DNA of 64,000 nucleotides from Saccharomyces mikatae IFO 1815. Taxonomy: Eukaryota; Ascomycota; Saccharomycetes; Saccharomycetales; Saccharomycetaceae. Shown here piece after piece: positions 1 through 8,653 of this stretch; positions within the stretch are counted from its first letter, which is position 1; the number at the start of each line of letters is the position of its first letter. Location of the stretch: positions 740,166 through 804,165 of the forward strand of contig NC_079271.1 in the NCBI RefSeq assembly GCF_947241705.1, written 5' to 3'. The position numbers were made by a program, and so were the translations under genes. Below the pieces are notes generated by a model that saw only the letters and a list, made by a program, of their open reading frames with translations, was not told the origin of the DNA and made no database searches.

Positions 1-203
1 CTTTTGTTCCGATTTTTTTGTCTAATATCTTAATCATAAACTAGTTCTTGATTGTACTATATCTTTGTTTTAACTCTTTTTTTAAACAGCGCGAGTTTTC
101 CTCCCGCCCACATGATGAGATGATGAGTTAGGAAAGTTCCTATTGGTAATATTAAGAAAATAAATAATTAGCCACATACATATGGATATATACCGTGCTC
201 TAT

Positions 204-989
204 CTATGCATCTTGCTTCAAGAATTGTGCGAATCGACTGGCTTCGTGAATTCCACACTCAGTCTTTGTCTTACCCTTCCACCTCCCCGCTCTTTCGTCT
301 TCACCTTCTTTAACAGGTTGTGTGGAATGGTAATCACCAATGGATCTGTACCCAAGATCCAAAAGTTCATTGTATGGTACATTGTTTACATCTATATACT
401 GTTTAACTTGCTCGAATGTCCAGTTGATCAATGGGTTTATTTTCAAAATTCCGTTAAGCTCGTCTATTTCAATAATTGACAACTGAGAACGAGCAGAACC
501 TTGTGATTTCCTTCTGCCTGTAAAAACAGCGCTTACAAGTAGTTCTTTGTAGGCACGATGTGCAGGCTCCACTTTGGCCAGATAGTCATACTTATCATCA
601 TCTTTCTCCCATAAGAAATCACCGTATTTAGAAGCAAATGCTGCTTCTGACCCACATCCATCCGGCTTATAGACATGAATGGTTTGATTTTTAGGCTGGT
701 AATACGTTTTCTCGACCTTTTCCTTTAGCGTCAACGTCTGCGGGAAATGGTGTAAAGTGTCTATAAATAATAATTCCGGCATGTAATACTTCCCAGATAG
801 TTTCGACAGCATATCAATTGTAACCAAACCCGTTAGGCCGAATGCAGTAGTTTGGAAAAGGTGAGGGAAAGTAATAAGAGACCACACAATAATCTCCTGT
901 GGCGTTTCCAACTTAGCTAATTGTTCATTCCAATGATCCAACTGCTCTTGGGTGACAACAATGTTGTTATTCAAATGATAGGCCTTCAT
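204..989 (-). CDS. MET16: 3'-phosphoadenylylsulfate (PAPS) reductase
   Basis: Reduces PAPS to sulfite with thioredoxin as donor, in the sulfate assimilation route to methionine and cysteine; cytosolic. The 261-residue protein begins MKAYHLNN and has the PAPS reductase core: a phosphate-binding region around TTAFGLTG near residue 50, GRRKSQGSAR in the middle, and the C-terminal ECGIH signature holding the single redox cysteine (Cys245). An extension upstream to about 1,004 would need a GTG start, so I use the ATG at 987-989, which gives the same length as the S. cerevisiae protein. It is divergent from NUT2; the spacer holds Gcn4 and Cbf1 sites expected for a MET gene. Identity is very secure. 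Confidence 0.97.
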   Translation of the reverse strand: MKAYHLNNNIVVTQEQLDHWNEQLAKLETPQEIIVWSLITFPHLFQTTAFGLTGLVTIDMLSKLSGKYYMPELLFIDTLHHFPQTLTLKEKVEKTYYQPKNQTIHVYKPDGCGSEAAFASKYGDFLWEKDDDKYDYLAKVEPAHRAYKELLVSAVFTGRRKSQGSARSQLSIIEIDELNGILKINPLINWTFEQVKQYIDVNNVPYNELLDLGYRSIGDYHSTQPVKEGEDERAGRWKGKTKTECGIHEASRFAQFLKQDA

Positions 990-1426
990 TTTATGCGGCA
1001 CCACTTTTGTCAGCCTTAGCTCTGAATCATCGAAAAGCTTTAATATTGCTCAGTTTACTTTTTTATATTAGTATATTATCTTTCTGACTTTTACTTTGTC
1101 AAGATTTGCTGAGTCATAGCCACTGCTCATTCTGTGGCTTTTCTTATACTAACCACGTGAAATGGTGGTAAAATAAAGACAATAACAACAGAGTTAAAAA
1201 GAAGTATGGTAAACCGTTAAGATATGTAAAGCTAATGAATTGCGTTTGAATGATAACGAAAAAAATATCCAAATCATACAAGAATAATTTTATCCTTATT
1301 CACACCTCTCTGTTTATCCTGGTTCTTTTGTCAACGCGCATTAAGAACAAGAACTTTATGCTTCTAACTACTCACAACTAATTCTTGAAAAAAAGGCAAA
1401 GATACATAGAAGAATAATCGATCGAG
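990..1426. promoter_or_regulatory. MET16/NUT2 divergent promoter region
   Basis: This 437-base spacer separates two divergent genes. It contains TGAGTCA at 1,110-1,116, a match to the Gcn4 site, and CACGTG at 1,153-1,158, a match to the Cbf1 site. Between them is a CTGTGGC stretch near 1,132, resembling the core of Met31/Met32 sites. Cbf1, Met4, Met31/32 and Gcn4 control of MET16 is established in S. cerevisiae. The sites are seen here, but their use is inferred. Confidence 0.75.
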
Positions 1427-1900
1427 ATGAACAACAACGGGAATAGCAACGAGCAACTGCAACAAGAATTGGCCACCACCCAAGAGCAAGTGGCTTCCAT
1501 TATCGAGTCCTTTGTTGAATTGGGTGTCTCCATATATGATTTTCCTGGTACTCCGGAAGCTACCAAGGGAATGATCACCAACTTGCAAAGAAACGTGGAC
1601 CGGCTGTACAAGCTAAATGTGAGAAGTAACGATCCCAAATCTAGCTTGTCCAAGGTAGATATTCCCTTAGAAGTTGTTCAGTACATTGAGGATGGTAGAA
1701 ATCCTGATATTTACACAAGAGAGTTTGTCGAAGCTATAAGGAGATCAAACCAATACCAGAGGGGCAAGATGCTTGGATTGAAGCAGTTAAGAGATTCGCT
1801 TGCTGATAAGATTGTGGACGAATTTCCAGAGTTAAAAGAACCAGTTGAAGATATCATTAATAGGACATCTCCTACTGGCGATTTTTATAAAACTAATTGA
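1427..1900 (+). CDS. NUT2: Mediator subunit Med10 (Nut2)
   Basis: Essential subunit of the middle module of the RNA polymerase II Mediator complex; nuclear. The 157-residue protein has the Med10 family layout: a Gln/Asn-rich start (residues 1-20), a first helical segment carrying [23 protein letters not shown] (about 22-44), and a second helical block around [11 protein letters not shown] to [19 protein letters not shown]. Its length equals that of the S. cerevisiae protein. It is divergent from MET16 and followed in tandem by JIP5 after about 140 bases. The first ATG of the frame is used. Nothing looks abnormal. Confidence 0.96.
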   Translation: MNNNGNSNEQLQQELATTQEQVASIIESFVELGVSIYDFPGTPEATKGMITNLQRNVDRLYKLNVRSNDPKSSLSKVDIPLEVVQYIEDGRNPDIYTREFVEAIRRSNQYQRGKMLGLKQLRDSLADKIVDEFPELKEPVEDIINRTSPTGDFYKTN

Positions 1901-2041
1901 TAGTATTTTCTTTTGAATTTTTCTTGCTCGCTGAAAAAAGAAAATCGCTTGATAAAAATTTTAACATAGAAAAGTCATGGCATTGCAGTGGCTAAAAACG
2001 AAACATCTGAGAAGTAGTGAATAACCTGAACGTTAACAAAT

Positions 2042-3544
2042 ATGGCCAAGAGTAAAAAGAATTTAGAAGTCGTTGATTCGACAAAATCTCCTATTCTAGA
2101 ATTACTATCCTTTAAGGCTCCCATTTTTCAGTCAATTTTACATCCTGAACTACCCATCATAATAACCGGTTTTGGCACCGGCCATATTGTGTGCCATCGT
2201 TATGACCCCACTAAGTTACAGTCACGTTTGAATCGCAGGCGTAAACTTGATATTGCGATCACAGGCAAGGATTCACGGAACAATTCCAAAATAAAAGGCG
2301 GTATTTGCCCCTGGACTAGATTAGACGTGGACGTAGAAACTGGTGCTTTGAAATTGGTTGATGCTGAAGAAAAACATGAGCAAGAGCAAACTGATAATAA
2401 CGAAGACTTGGGCGTGGAAACGCTCTGGAAAACTAAAAGACATAAAGGTAGTGTCCGTGCCATGTGCTTTGACGCTAAAGGTGACAGTATATTTTCTGTT
2501 GGTTCCGATAATATCTTGAAAAAGGCTAATACCATGACCGGTAAAGTTGTCAAAAAAGTAAACTTGAGTTCGCTTTTTAATTCTGAAAAGAAAAAAAATG
2601 ATAAGTTCACCAAATTATGCATTTCTCAAACTCATCCATTTGTATTAATAGGTGACGAATCTGGTGATATACATGTGATAAACTCGGAAAGCTTGGCTTT
2701 AACAAACTCTATTCGATCTATACATTTTGGTGACTCGATCAATGATATTCTCCACTTTGATAAGAGATCTGCATATAAATTCATTTCTCTTGGTCAGACG
2801 ACATTAGCGTATTTTGATGTTCGTGACAAAAATGCCAAGCCAAACACAGCTGAAAACGAAGATGGTAAAATTTTGGTAAGTGATGATCAGGAGGACGAGG
2901 TTCTTTGCGGTTGTTTCGTTGACCCGGAAGTTGCAGATACCCTTTTATGTGGGATGGGCGAGGGTATTGTCACTGTTTGGAAGCCAAATAAGAACGACTT
3001 GGAAGATCAAATGAGCCGTATAAAAATAAGCAAAGATGAAAGTATCGATTGCATTGTTCCTACGTTACAAGATGACAATTGTATATGGTGTGGTTGTTCC
3101 AATGGTAATATTTATAAAGTAAATGCTAAACTGGGCAAAGTTGTTGAAGTGAGAAACCACAATGAATTGGATGAAGTCAATTTTATAGATTTAGATTTTG
3201 AGTACCGTGTTGTTTCTGGTGGCTTAGAGAATATCAAGATATGGGAACTATCATGTGATCATGCAGAGGAACACGAATTGTTGGAGTCTGATGGGGATGA
3301 CTCTTTCGCCCGCTCTGATGAAGGAAATAGCGATAACAACAGTTCTGATGATTGTGAAGCGACACTTGTCGGGTTATCGAAGGAAGAGCTATTGAATGAA
3401 TTGGATAAAGATCTTAGTGGAGAAGATTTGCCGGAAAATAACGACACCGACCAAAAAAGTACCAAAAAAAGAAAGATAACGAAGGAGAACAACAAAAAAA
3501 GGGACCTGTACGAGCATGGTATCAAGAAGTTTGATGATTTATAG
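2042..3544 (+). CDS. JIP5: WD-repeat nucleolar protein Jip5
   Basis: WD40 beta-propeller protein connected with 60S ribosomal subunit biogenesis; nucleolar in S. cerevisiae. The 500-residue product shows several WD-type units (for example HKGSVRAMCFDAKGDSIFSVGSDN near residues 135-158, and HPFVLIGDESGDIHVINSE). A long acidic, serine-rich stretch follows at about residues 410-475, and the end is lysine-rich (KSTKKRKITKENNKKRD), typical of a nucleolar localisation tail. It is about eight residues longer than the S. cerevisiae protein as remembered, with the difference most likely in the low-complexity parts. It stands in tandem after NUT2; a tRNA gene on the opposite strand lies 125 bases beyond its stop. 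Confidence 0.94.
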   Translation: MAKSKKNLEVVDSTKSPILELLSFKAPIFQSILHPELPIIITGFGTGHIVCHRYDPTKLQSRLNRRRKLDIAITGKDSRNNSKIKGGICPWTRLDVDVETGALKLVDAEEKHEQEQTDNNEDLGVETLWKTKRHKGSVRAMCFDAKGDSIFSVGSDNILKKANTMTGKVVKKVNLSSLFNSEKKKNDKFTKLCISQTHPFVLIGDESGDIHVINSESLALTNSIRSIHFGDSINDILHFDKRSAYKFISLGQTTLAYFDVRDKNAKPNTAENEDGKILVSDDQEDEVLCGCFVDPEVADTLLCGMGEGIVTVWKPNKNDLEDQMSRIKISKDESIDCIVPTLQDDNCIWCGCSNGNIYKVNAKLGKVVEVRNHNELDEVNFIDLDFEYRVVSGGLENIKIWELSCDHAEEHELLESDGDDSFARSDEGNSDNNSSDDCEATLVGLSKEELLNELDKDLSGEDLPENNDTDQKSTKKRKITKENNKKRDLYEHGIKKFDDL

Positions 3545-3668
3545 ATTTATTTCTTCTGTACTTCAAAACAGTTAATATATATACTCTGAGACATAAATTA
3601 AAAACTTGATGCCCTCATGAACAAGAATACGCTTAGTAACCTTGATTTACCATGAAATGCAAAAAAAT

Positions 3669-3741
3669 GGTCTCTAGCGGGATCGAACCGCTGATCCCCG
3701 CGTTATTAGCACGGTGCCTTAACCAACTGGGCCAAGAGACC
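3669..3741 (-). tRNA. tRNA-Ile(AAU)
   Basis: The reverse strand reads GGTCTCTTGGCCCAGTTGG at its 5' end (A box TGGCCCAGTTGG), has anticodon AAT in a seven-base loop, and carries the B box GGTTCGATCCC in the T arm. Acceptor-stem ends pair (GGTCTCT with AGAGACC). No intron is present. A run of seven T on the minus strand (3,667-3,661) directly after the gene is the Pol III terminator. The upstream side (higher coordinates) is filled with Ty LTRs, as expected for Ty elements that target Pol III genes. Confidence 0.97.
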
Positions 3742-3913
3742 ATCTTATTGATGGAGATTATTCTTTAAGAAACTTAAATACCAGGTGTTTCCACATCCCA
3801 AAAATATACGTTTTCATAGGGAAGGAACTTTATTGATAATAAGTAGTTCTGTAAGTTGTAATAATTAAGAATATGTTGGAATAAGTGATTACTACTACAC
3901 ATTTATTCATATA

Positions 3914-4315
3914 TGTTGGAATGAAAATCAACTATCGTCTATCAACTATCGTCTATCAACTATCGTCTATCAACTATCGTCTATCAACTATCGTCTATCA
4001 ACTATCGTCTATCAACTAGTAGTCATACTACTAGTACATTATCATATACGGTGTTATAAGATGACATAAGTTATGAGAAGCGGTCATCGAAATAAGTGGA
4101 AGCTGAAACGCAAGGATTGATAATGTAATAGGATCAATGAATAAGAACATATAAAACGATGATAATAATGTTTATAGAATTGTGTAGAATTGCAGATTCC
4201 CTTTTATGGATTCCTAAATCCCCGAGGAGAACTTCTGGTATATCTACATACCTAATATTGTTGCCTTATAAAAAATGGAATCCCAACAATTACATCAAAC
4301 TCCACTACAATCTCA
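3914..4315 (+). mobile_element. Solo delta LTR (Ty1/Ty2 type), expanded by an internal repeat
   Basis: Begins TGTTGGAATGAAAATC and ends AATCTCA, with the hallmark Ty1 delta blocks GTGGAAGCTGAAACGCAAGG, GATAATGTAATAGGATCAAT and, near its 3' end, ATGGAATCCCAACAATTAC (the start of the TYA frame). It is 402 bases rather than about 334 because a 14-base unit at its 5' end is present in six full copies. It interrupts the plus-oriented 291-bp-type LTR, so it is the youngest layer of the nest. The flanking five bases (ATATA, GATAC) no longer match exactly. Confidence 0.92.
3927..4018 (+). repeat. 14-bp tandem repeat inside the delta LTR
   Basis: The unit ATCAACTATCGTCT recurs without change from 3,927, 3,941, 3,955, 3,969, 3,983 and 3,997, followed by a partial seventh copy (ATCAACTAGT at 4,011). 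A standard delta has one such segment near its 5' end. The five extra units (70 bases) account for the excess length of this LTR. Perfect unit identity points to recent expansion. Confidence 0.95.
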
Positions 4316-5329
4316 GATACCAATTAAATTGGAGTAGGGAAATTCTAATTATAGAATTTCCTGCATTAGTAAGATAAAGATCTATTAATTTTTCAGAACT
4401 TAGTATATAAGAAGATGAGTTTATCACCAAAAGCCTATCATCAATGTTCTGAATTATGTCTGAACCTTTGGGTTTAGTATAACCAATCAGCGTGTGTTTT
4501 ATATACCTCTCTTATATAGTTTAAGAAGAAACGACTATTCTTAATTATTACAACTTACTAAACAACTAATTATCAACAGAATAAGTCGATCTTTCTTAAA
4601 TCATATAAGAGAGGTATAAAACACGCACTGATTAGTCATATTAAAACCACTGGTTCAGACATAATTCAGAACATTGACGATAAGCTTTTGGTTATAAGTT
4701 ATCTTTTTATACACTAAGTTCTGGACAATTAATAGATCTTTACCTTACTACTGCAGTAAATTCTAATATTAGAATTTTCCTACTCCAATTTATACGAAGA
4801 ATGTATGGTTGTAGTCACTTATTCCATCACCTACTATCATCTTAAGAGATTGGTGAATTTTGGGACAATCGTTGGGATCCCATCAATTATCTCAAAAGTC
4901 AATGTCTTTCTGAAGTATAAAGAGACCTTGAATTTGGTCCGCAAAAATAATCTATTAGCGTTTATAGTTAGCAAAACTATCATCAATGGAAGGCTGATAC
5001 CTGCCACTGCCTACACATGATCTATATTCTGATATGGCCCGATATTCACCATATAGGAAAATATGACGTTAGCCACTTGAGCGCACATGATAATGCCTTT
5101 CCACGGATATAATAACCATAACTCCAATGGCTCACCAGACCAAACGATACTGAGAGCACGTGTGTCTACAGCTATCATCATACATGCTGCTTGTGTCAGG
5201 TCGCGACTATTGAAGCAAGCATCAGGCATAAAAGATTCCATAGCCCAAGTGGAAAAAAGAAGTTGTTGTACAGATATATCGAAAAAGGCTCATAGAATAT
5301 TGTTGGAATGAAAATCAGCTATCAACCTC

Positions 5330-5460
5330 TATTCTTGTTTCATCAAGATAGGAATATCATTGCAAATCTCAGGAAGTGCGACTTCAAGTAAACCATTCAT
5401 TATACATGATGTCTCATCGATGATTAACGCGTCAACTTCGAAAAAAGTAGACTAAAAGAT
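5330..5460 (-). pseudogene. Possible PIF1-like helicase fragment (relic)
   Basis: The minus strand can be read as EVDALIIDETSCIMNGLLEV followed by LPEICNDIPILMKQ, then a stop. A hydrophobic strand ending in IDE, followed by a short helix, resembles the Walker B segment of PIF1-family helicases (consensus LIIDEISM). The open stretch is only about 40 codons, no Walker A partner is visible, and stops lie on both sides. It may be a remnant of a helicase gene or mobile element, or a coincidence. Confidence 0.3.
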
Positions 5461-7040
5461 TTTGGGAATGTTGTACAGTAAGAGCCCTTAATGTAAAAGT
5501 ATATTCGTTGCACTGAAACAACTTACAGAAGAGGCATAAAACAAATTGAAGAGCATTGTGAAGAATATCCAAGAGAAAATGAGAACTGTCTGAACAATTT
5601 CATATTTTATGCACATTCCCAAGAATGGAATACCACTGAATCAGGGTCGTGATTATGGGCCGGAGATAATTATACCTTTAATACTACAGACCTTTCATAA
5701 TTCCCGGTTGTCTGGTGGCCTTGTCGATATCAACACTACCATACCAAAAAATAGATCAAAATTTTTTAGGCCCTCTCTCCTAAGCGCAAGTATATGTATG
5801 AACTGCCAATTGACCACATAATCAAGGATTGTCGAGTTTGCTTGTAATCCTAGAATTACTGGAACCTATTTATAGAAGATTTTATATCAGGAGCCCCAAA
5901 AGGTTTAAAGGAGAAATATGTGTAATCAGTAAATTTTCGGAATGTGCACACAGTACTTCATACTAATAAAGTATGAACACCTCAGGCGTTATAAAATCTT
6001 TTCCATTCATGTTTATTTTGATACCACGGGTTCGTCAATGCTACAACATCCGGTAGAGACATTCGTTTTGTAAGCACGACATACAAAGAGCTGACAAAGA
6101 GTTCGGGTATCCGAATTAACCTTGCCTGATAGTAACCACCCGGCTGTAAATAGTCAATCTGAACGTTTAGTATTGGCGATATGCAGAATAGCGAAGATCA
6201 TACTATCACCTTAATTTTAATGGTTGCGACAGGACAGTACCATGCTAAAAAATTGCCGCAATAACATGCCTGATCAGATAATAAAATGCTCTCTTTTCGA
6301 GGTAGATATACATCATCGCGAAATAACCCAAGCTAGATTTTAGTAATGACTTAAATACAAGGAGAATTTCGGTAGTTCAATTGATTAAGAAACTCAAAGT
6401 ATTGATAAATACAAAATAGCGCTCACCTTAGAAAGACTGTCATGAACTAATAATGAAATCTACAGAAGGAATTAAATTATCTTACATAGTATTATATTTA
6501 CCTCATCTTCTGTTTTTTACATTGTCCTTTCATTATCCTATTATATTATCAATTCTTACATTTCAGCTTGCACTAAAAATCGTGACTGTTTCTCATTATT
6601 AGTGCCATCCTGGAACGCTGTATATCATAATATACTACTATAATGATACTAGTCAATAGACAATATTTAAATTTTACTTTAACATCTTCTCATCTTGTTA
6701 AACCAAAAACCATATACAATAGCATAAACAAATCAATGAAAGCCAGCAGGATGAAAATCCGTGAAGGGAGTTAGTGGACGCAGCCCAAAAAGACTAAATA
6801 ATTTAAAAGTTGTAGTAAAATATTTGTTCAACTTTCTCCACAACTCAATCGCCAAGGAAGAATAACACAACTAGGAATACGCGCTTACCATATGCCGACC
6901 GCCTACGCTGTTCATAGGTTAATGCTGGGTCTTTAGAGTCACCTAATAACTGTTATCTAAATTAATCAGGTGGAGCAGGTGGAACGTGAAGGTCACATTC
7001 GAGATCACTTCATCTGTTTTGTTTAAAACTGTATAGTGCA

Positions 7041-7310
7041 GTGCACTGTACTTTTGTGCTACAGGATGACGGCACTGCCAATATAATACTAGATCCTGGA
7101 CATACGATTGATATTTTTGATTTTGATGAAGCGAAAAAGTATTTCAATTGTATGGAAGCAGCCAAGAACATTGTGGTATTATTGTACTCTACCCAAATCC
7201 ATATCCTCATTACGAAAATGACAGTACTGGTTTTTACGAGAATGAAAATAGTTATGCAACAGATGGGCTGACGAAGTCTGCGTCTAGGGTAGAGCCCGTC
7301 ACATTACACT
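7041..7310 (+). pseudogene. Unassigned decayed ORF with one apparent frameshift
   Basis: The plus strand encodes a protein-like stretch (for example IILDPGHTIDIFDFDEAKKY) for about 50 codons. The open reading then appears to continue in another frame near 7,180-7,195 as a tyrosine/asparagine-rich segment (YPNPYPHYENDS, then NENSYATDGLTKS) until a stop near 7,310. Composition over both parts is more like real coding sequence than the AT-rich surroundings. I do not recognise the family and cannot place its start. Confidence 0.35.
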
Positions 7311-8053
7311 GACCTTATTATCTTTCACCATTTTCCACTTTGGTCAACCTACGCCCTATGATCAATTCAGCTGTCGAAACAATGGTGTCAGTAAAGAGCC
7401 TACCGCCGCTGGCACATGTTGGATTATTCGGTAGATTGAATAAGTTCTGGGAATAATATATTGTAATAATGATCTTCCAGGAATGTTACCTATACTTACT
7501 GTTTTTTGAGCTTCGCAGCGTATCCTAAATCTTATTTCAAAAATGCCACTGTACGATTAGAGCTAAAGAAAGAGCGTTAATAGTTAGATGGCACATTTTT
7601 TCTTCTTCTACTATTAAATAAGATTTTTAACCTGCTCATTCAAGAAGATAAGAAACTGTGATGGCTGATAGTCAGGAAACCCACCCAGCTTTGTTGTGCT
7701 ACATATTTCAAATAAGGCTCAGGCACTTCCTAATTATCGACTCAAATATAGTTGCTACATAGTGCGGTATGATGCTCGAAGAAACCATAGTTGAATCTAT
7801 CGAAAAGAGCAGACATACCACCAATTTTGAACCTAGACGGATCTCTTGATTAGCCTTATAACCACTACACACACGTTTATTGAACATACTGTCGAAGATT
7901 CTTTATTACGAGGCAAGAAAACTGCTTATCGCTTTACACGCGACTCTTTTTTTCAGTATTTGAAAAATCGCTTAAGGGAAAAGACAAAAGAAGCGGTAAC
8001 TTGCAAAGACTATTACGATAAAGAACAAGAGCTAGAAGTAAATACCGCAAAAA

Positions 8054-8419
8054 ATGAGACCTGTTGTATCCACTGGTAAGGCGTGGTGTTGTACCGTCCT
8101 ATCGGCGTTTGGAGTGGTAATTCTTTCTGTCATTGCACATCTCTTTAACACAAATCATGAATCCTTTGTTGGATCAATAAACGACCCTGAAGATGGCCCT
8201 GCGTATGTTACATTTTCTTATCACTTTCGCTACTGTCCCCTTTATCATCTCTTATACCCTTCCTCCATACTAACAATTATACTTTAAATTTCAATACCTA
8301 TTGTTTATAGCGTTGCACATACTGTTTATTTGGCCGCCTTGGTATACCTGGTGTTTTTCGTATTCTGTGGATTCCAAGTCTACTTAGCTAGAAGAAAACC
8401 TTCAATCGAGTTGCGTTAA
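8054..8419 (+). CDS. YPR170W-B: V-ATPase Vo subunit f (YPR170W-B ortholog), spliced
   Basis: Small two-helix membrane protein of the vacuolar proton pump Vo sector. Exon 1 is 8,054-8,202 and exon 2 is 8,311-8,419, giving 85 residues, the length of the S. cerevisiae protein. Exon 1 encodes MRPVVSTGKAW and a first membrane helix (about residues 12-30). After splicing, the second helix reads LAALVYLVFFVFCGFQVYLA, and the basic end is RRKPSIELR. Reading through the intron gives an unrelated tail, so splicing is needed. It lies upstream of BSP1, in the same direction. The gene is easily missed because of its size and its intron. Confidence 0.93.
8203..8310 (+). other. Spliceosomal intron in the V-ATPase subunit f gene
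   Basis: A 108-base intron with consensus yeast signals: 5' splice site GTATGT at 8,203, branch site TACTAAC at 8,268-8,274, and 3' splice site TATAG ending at 8,310. Joining 8,202 to 8,311 completes an Ala codon and continues the family's reading frame to the stop at 8,417-8,419. Confidence 0.95.
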
Positions 8420-8653
8420 TCTTGAATTTAATGGGATAATACCAAATGCATTAATACTGTCCAACTGTTCTATATACTTATCGTAACCTCGTTCTATGTG
8501 ACATTCTTTTACTTTAATGCACTTTTTCGACAATAGTGAATTAGGTGAGAAACTAAGAGTAAGAGTATATAATATATCAAAATATATATATAAATTCTAA
8601 TCAAAAAAAGTCACATCAGCCAACTTTTGCTGGGTTGTCGAATTTTCGAAAGT

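Larger units (their letters stand above)
3874..4578 (+). mobile_element. Solo LTR of the same family, plus orientation, nested in the previous one
   Basis: Starts TGTTGGAATAAG at 3,874 and ends ATCAACA at 4,578, in the opposite orientation to its host LTR. It is flanked by a perfect 5-bp duplication GAATA (3,869-3,873 and 4,579-4,583), which proves insertion into the older LTR. It is itself split by a delta LTR (3,914-4,315); without that its length is about 300 bases, close to the 291-bp intact copy near the telomere. No internal Ty coding region remains, so it is a solo LTR left by LTR-LTR recombination. Confidence 0.85.
3831..4829 (-). mobile_element. Solo LTR, 291-bp Ty family, minus orientation, split by a later insertion
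   Basis: Bases 3,831-3,873 and 4,584-4,829 together form one minus-oriented LTR of about 289 bases that matches, over its length, the complete LTR at 62,081-62,371 (shared blocks include ATATAAGAGAGGTATA, GGTTCAGACATAA and CTACTCCAATTTATACGAA). Its termini have drifted (TATTG for TGTTG; CCATCA for CCAACA) and no clear target-site duplication remains, so it is the oldest layer. It is interrupted by the plus-oriented copy at 3,874-4,578. The family is probably a Ty4/Tsu4-type (tau-like) LTR, but I assign that only tentatively. Confidence 0.8.
4830..8053. other. Gene-poor decayed region between the LTR nest and the V-ATPase subunit f gene
   Basis: About 3.2 kb without an intact recognisable gene. 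I can see small LTR scraps: a reverse delta 3' end at about 4,846-4,883 (GTTGGGATCCCAT) and a delta 5' end at 5,301-5,328 (TGTTGGAATGAAAATC). There are also two stretches that look like decayed coding sequence, listed separately (about 5,330-5,460 minus, and 7,041-7,310 plus). The rest is AT-rich with only short open frames, some needing non-ATG starts, and I recognise nothing in it. Confidence 0.6.

Noticed and set aside
7846-8079. 77-codon frame overlapping the start of the V-ATPase subunit f gene
   Set aside because: It starts with TTG rather than ATG, ends inside exon 1 of the real gene, and has no family features.
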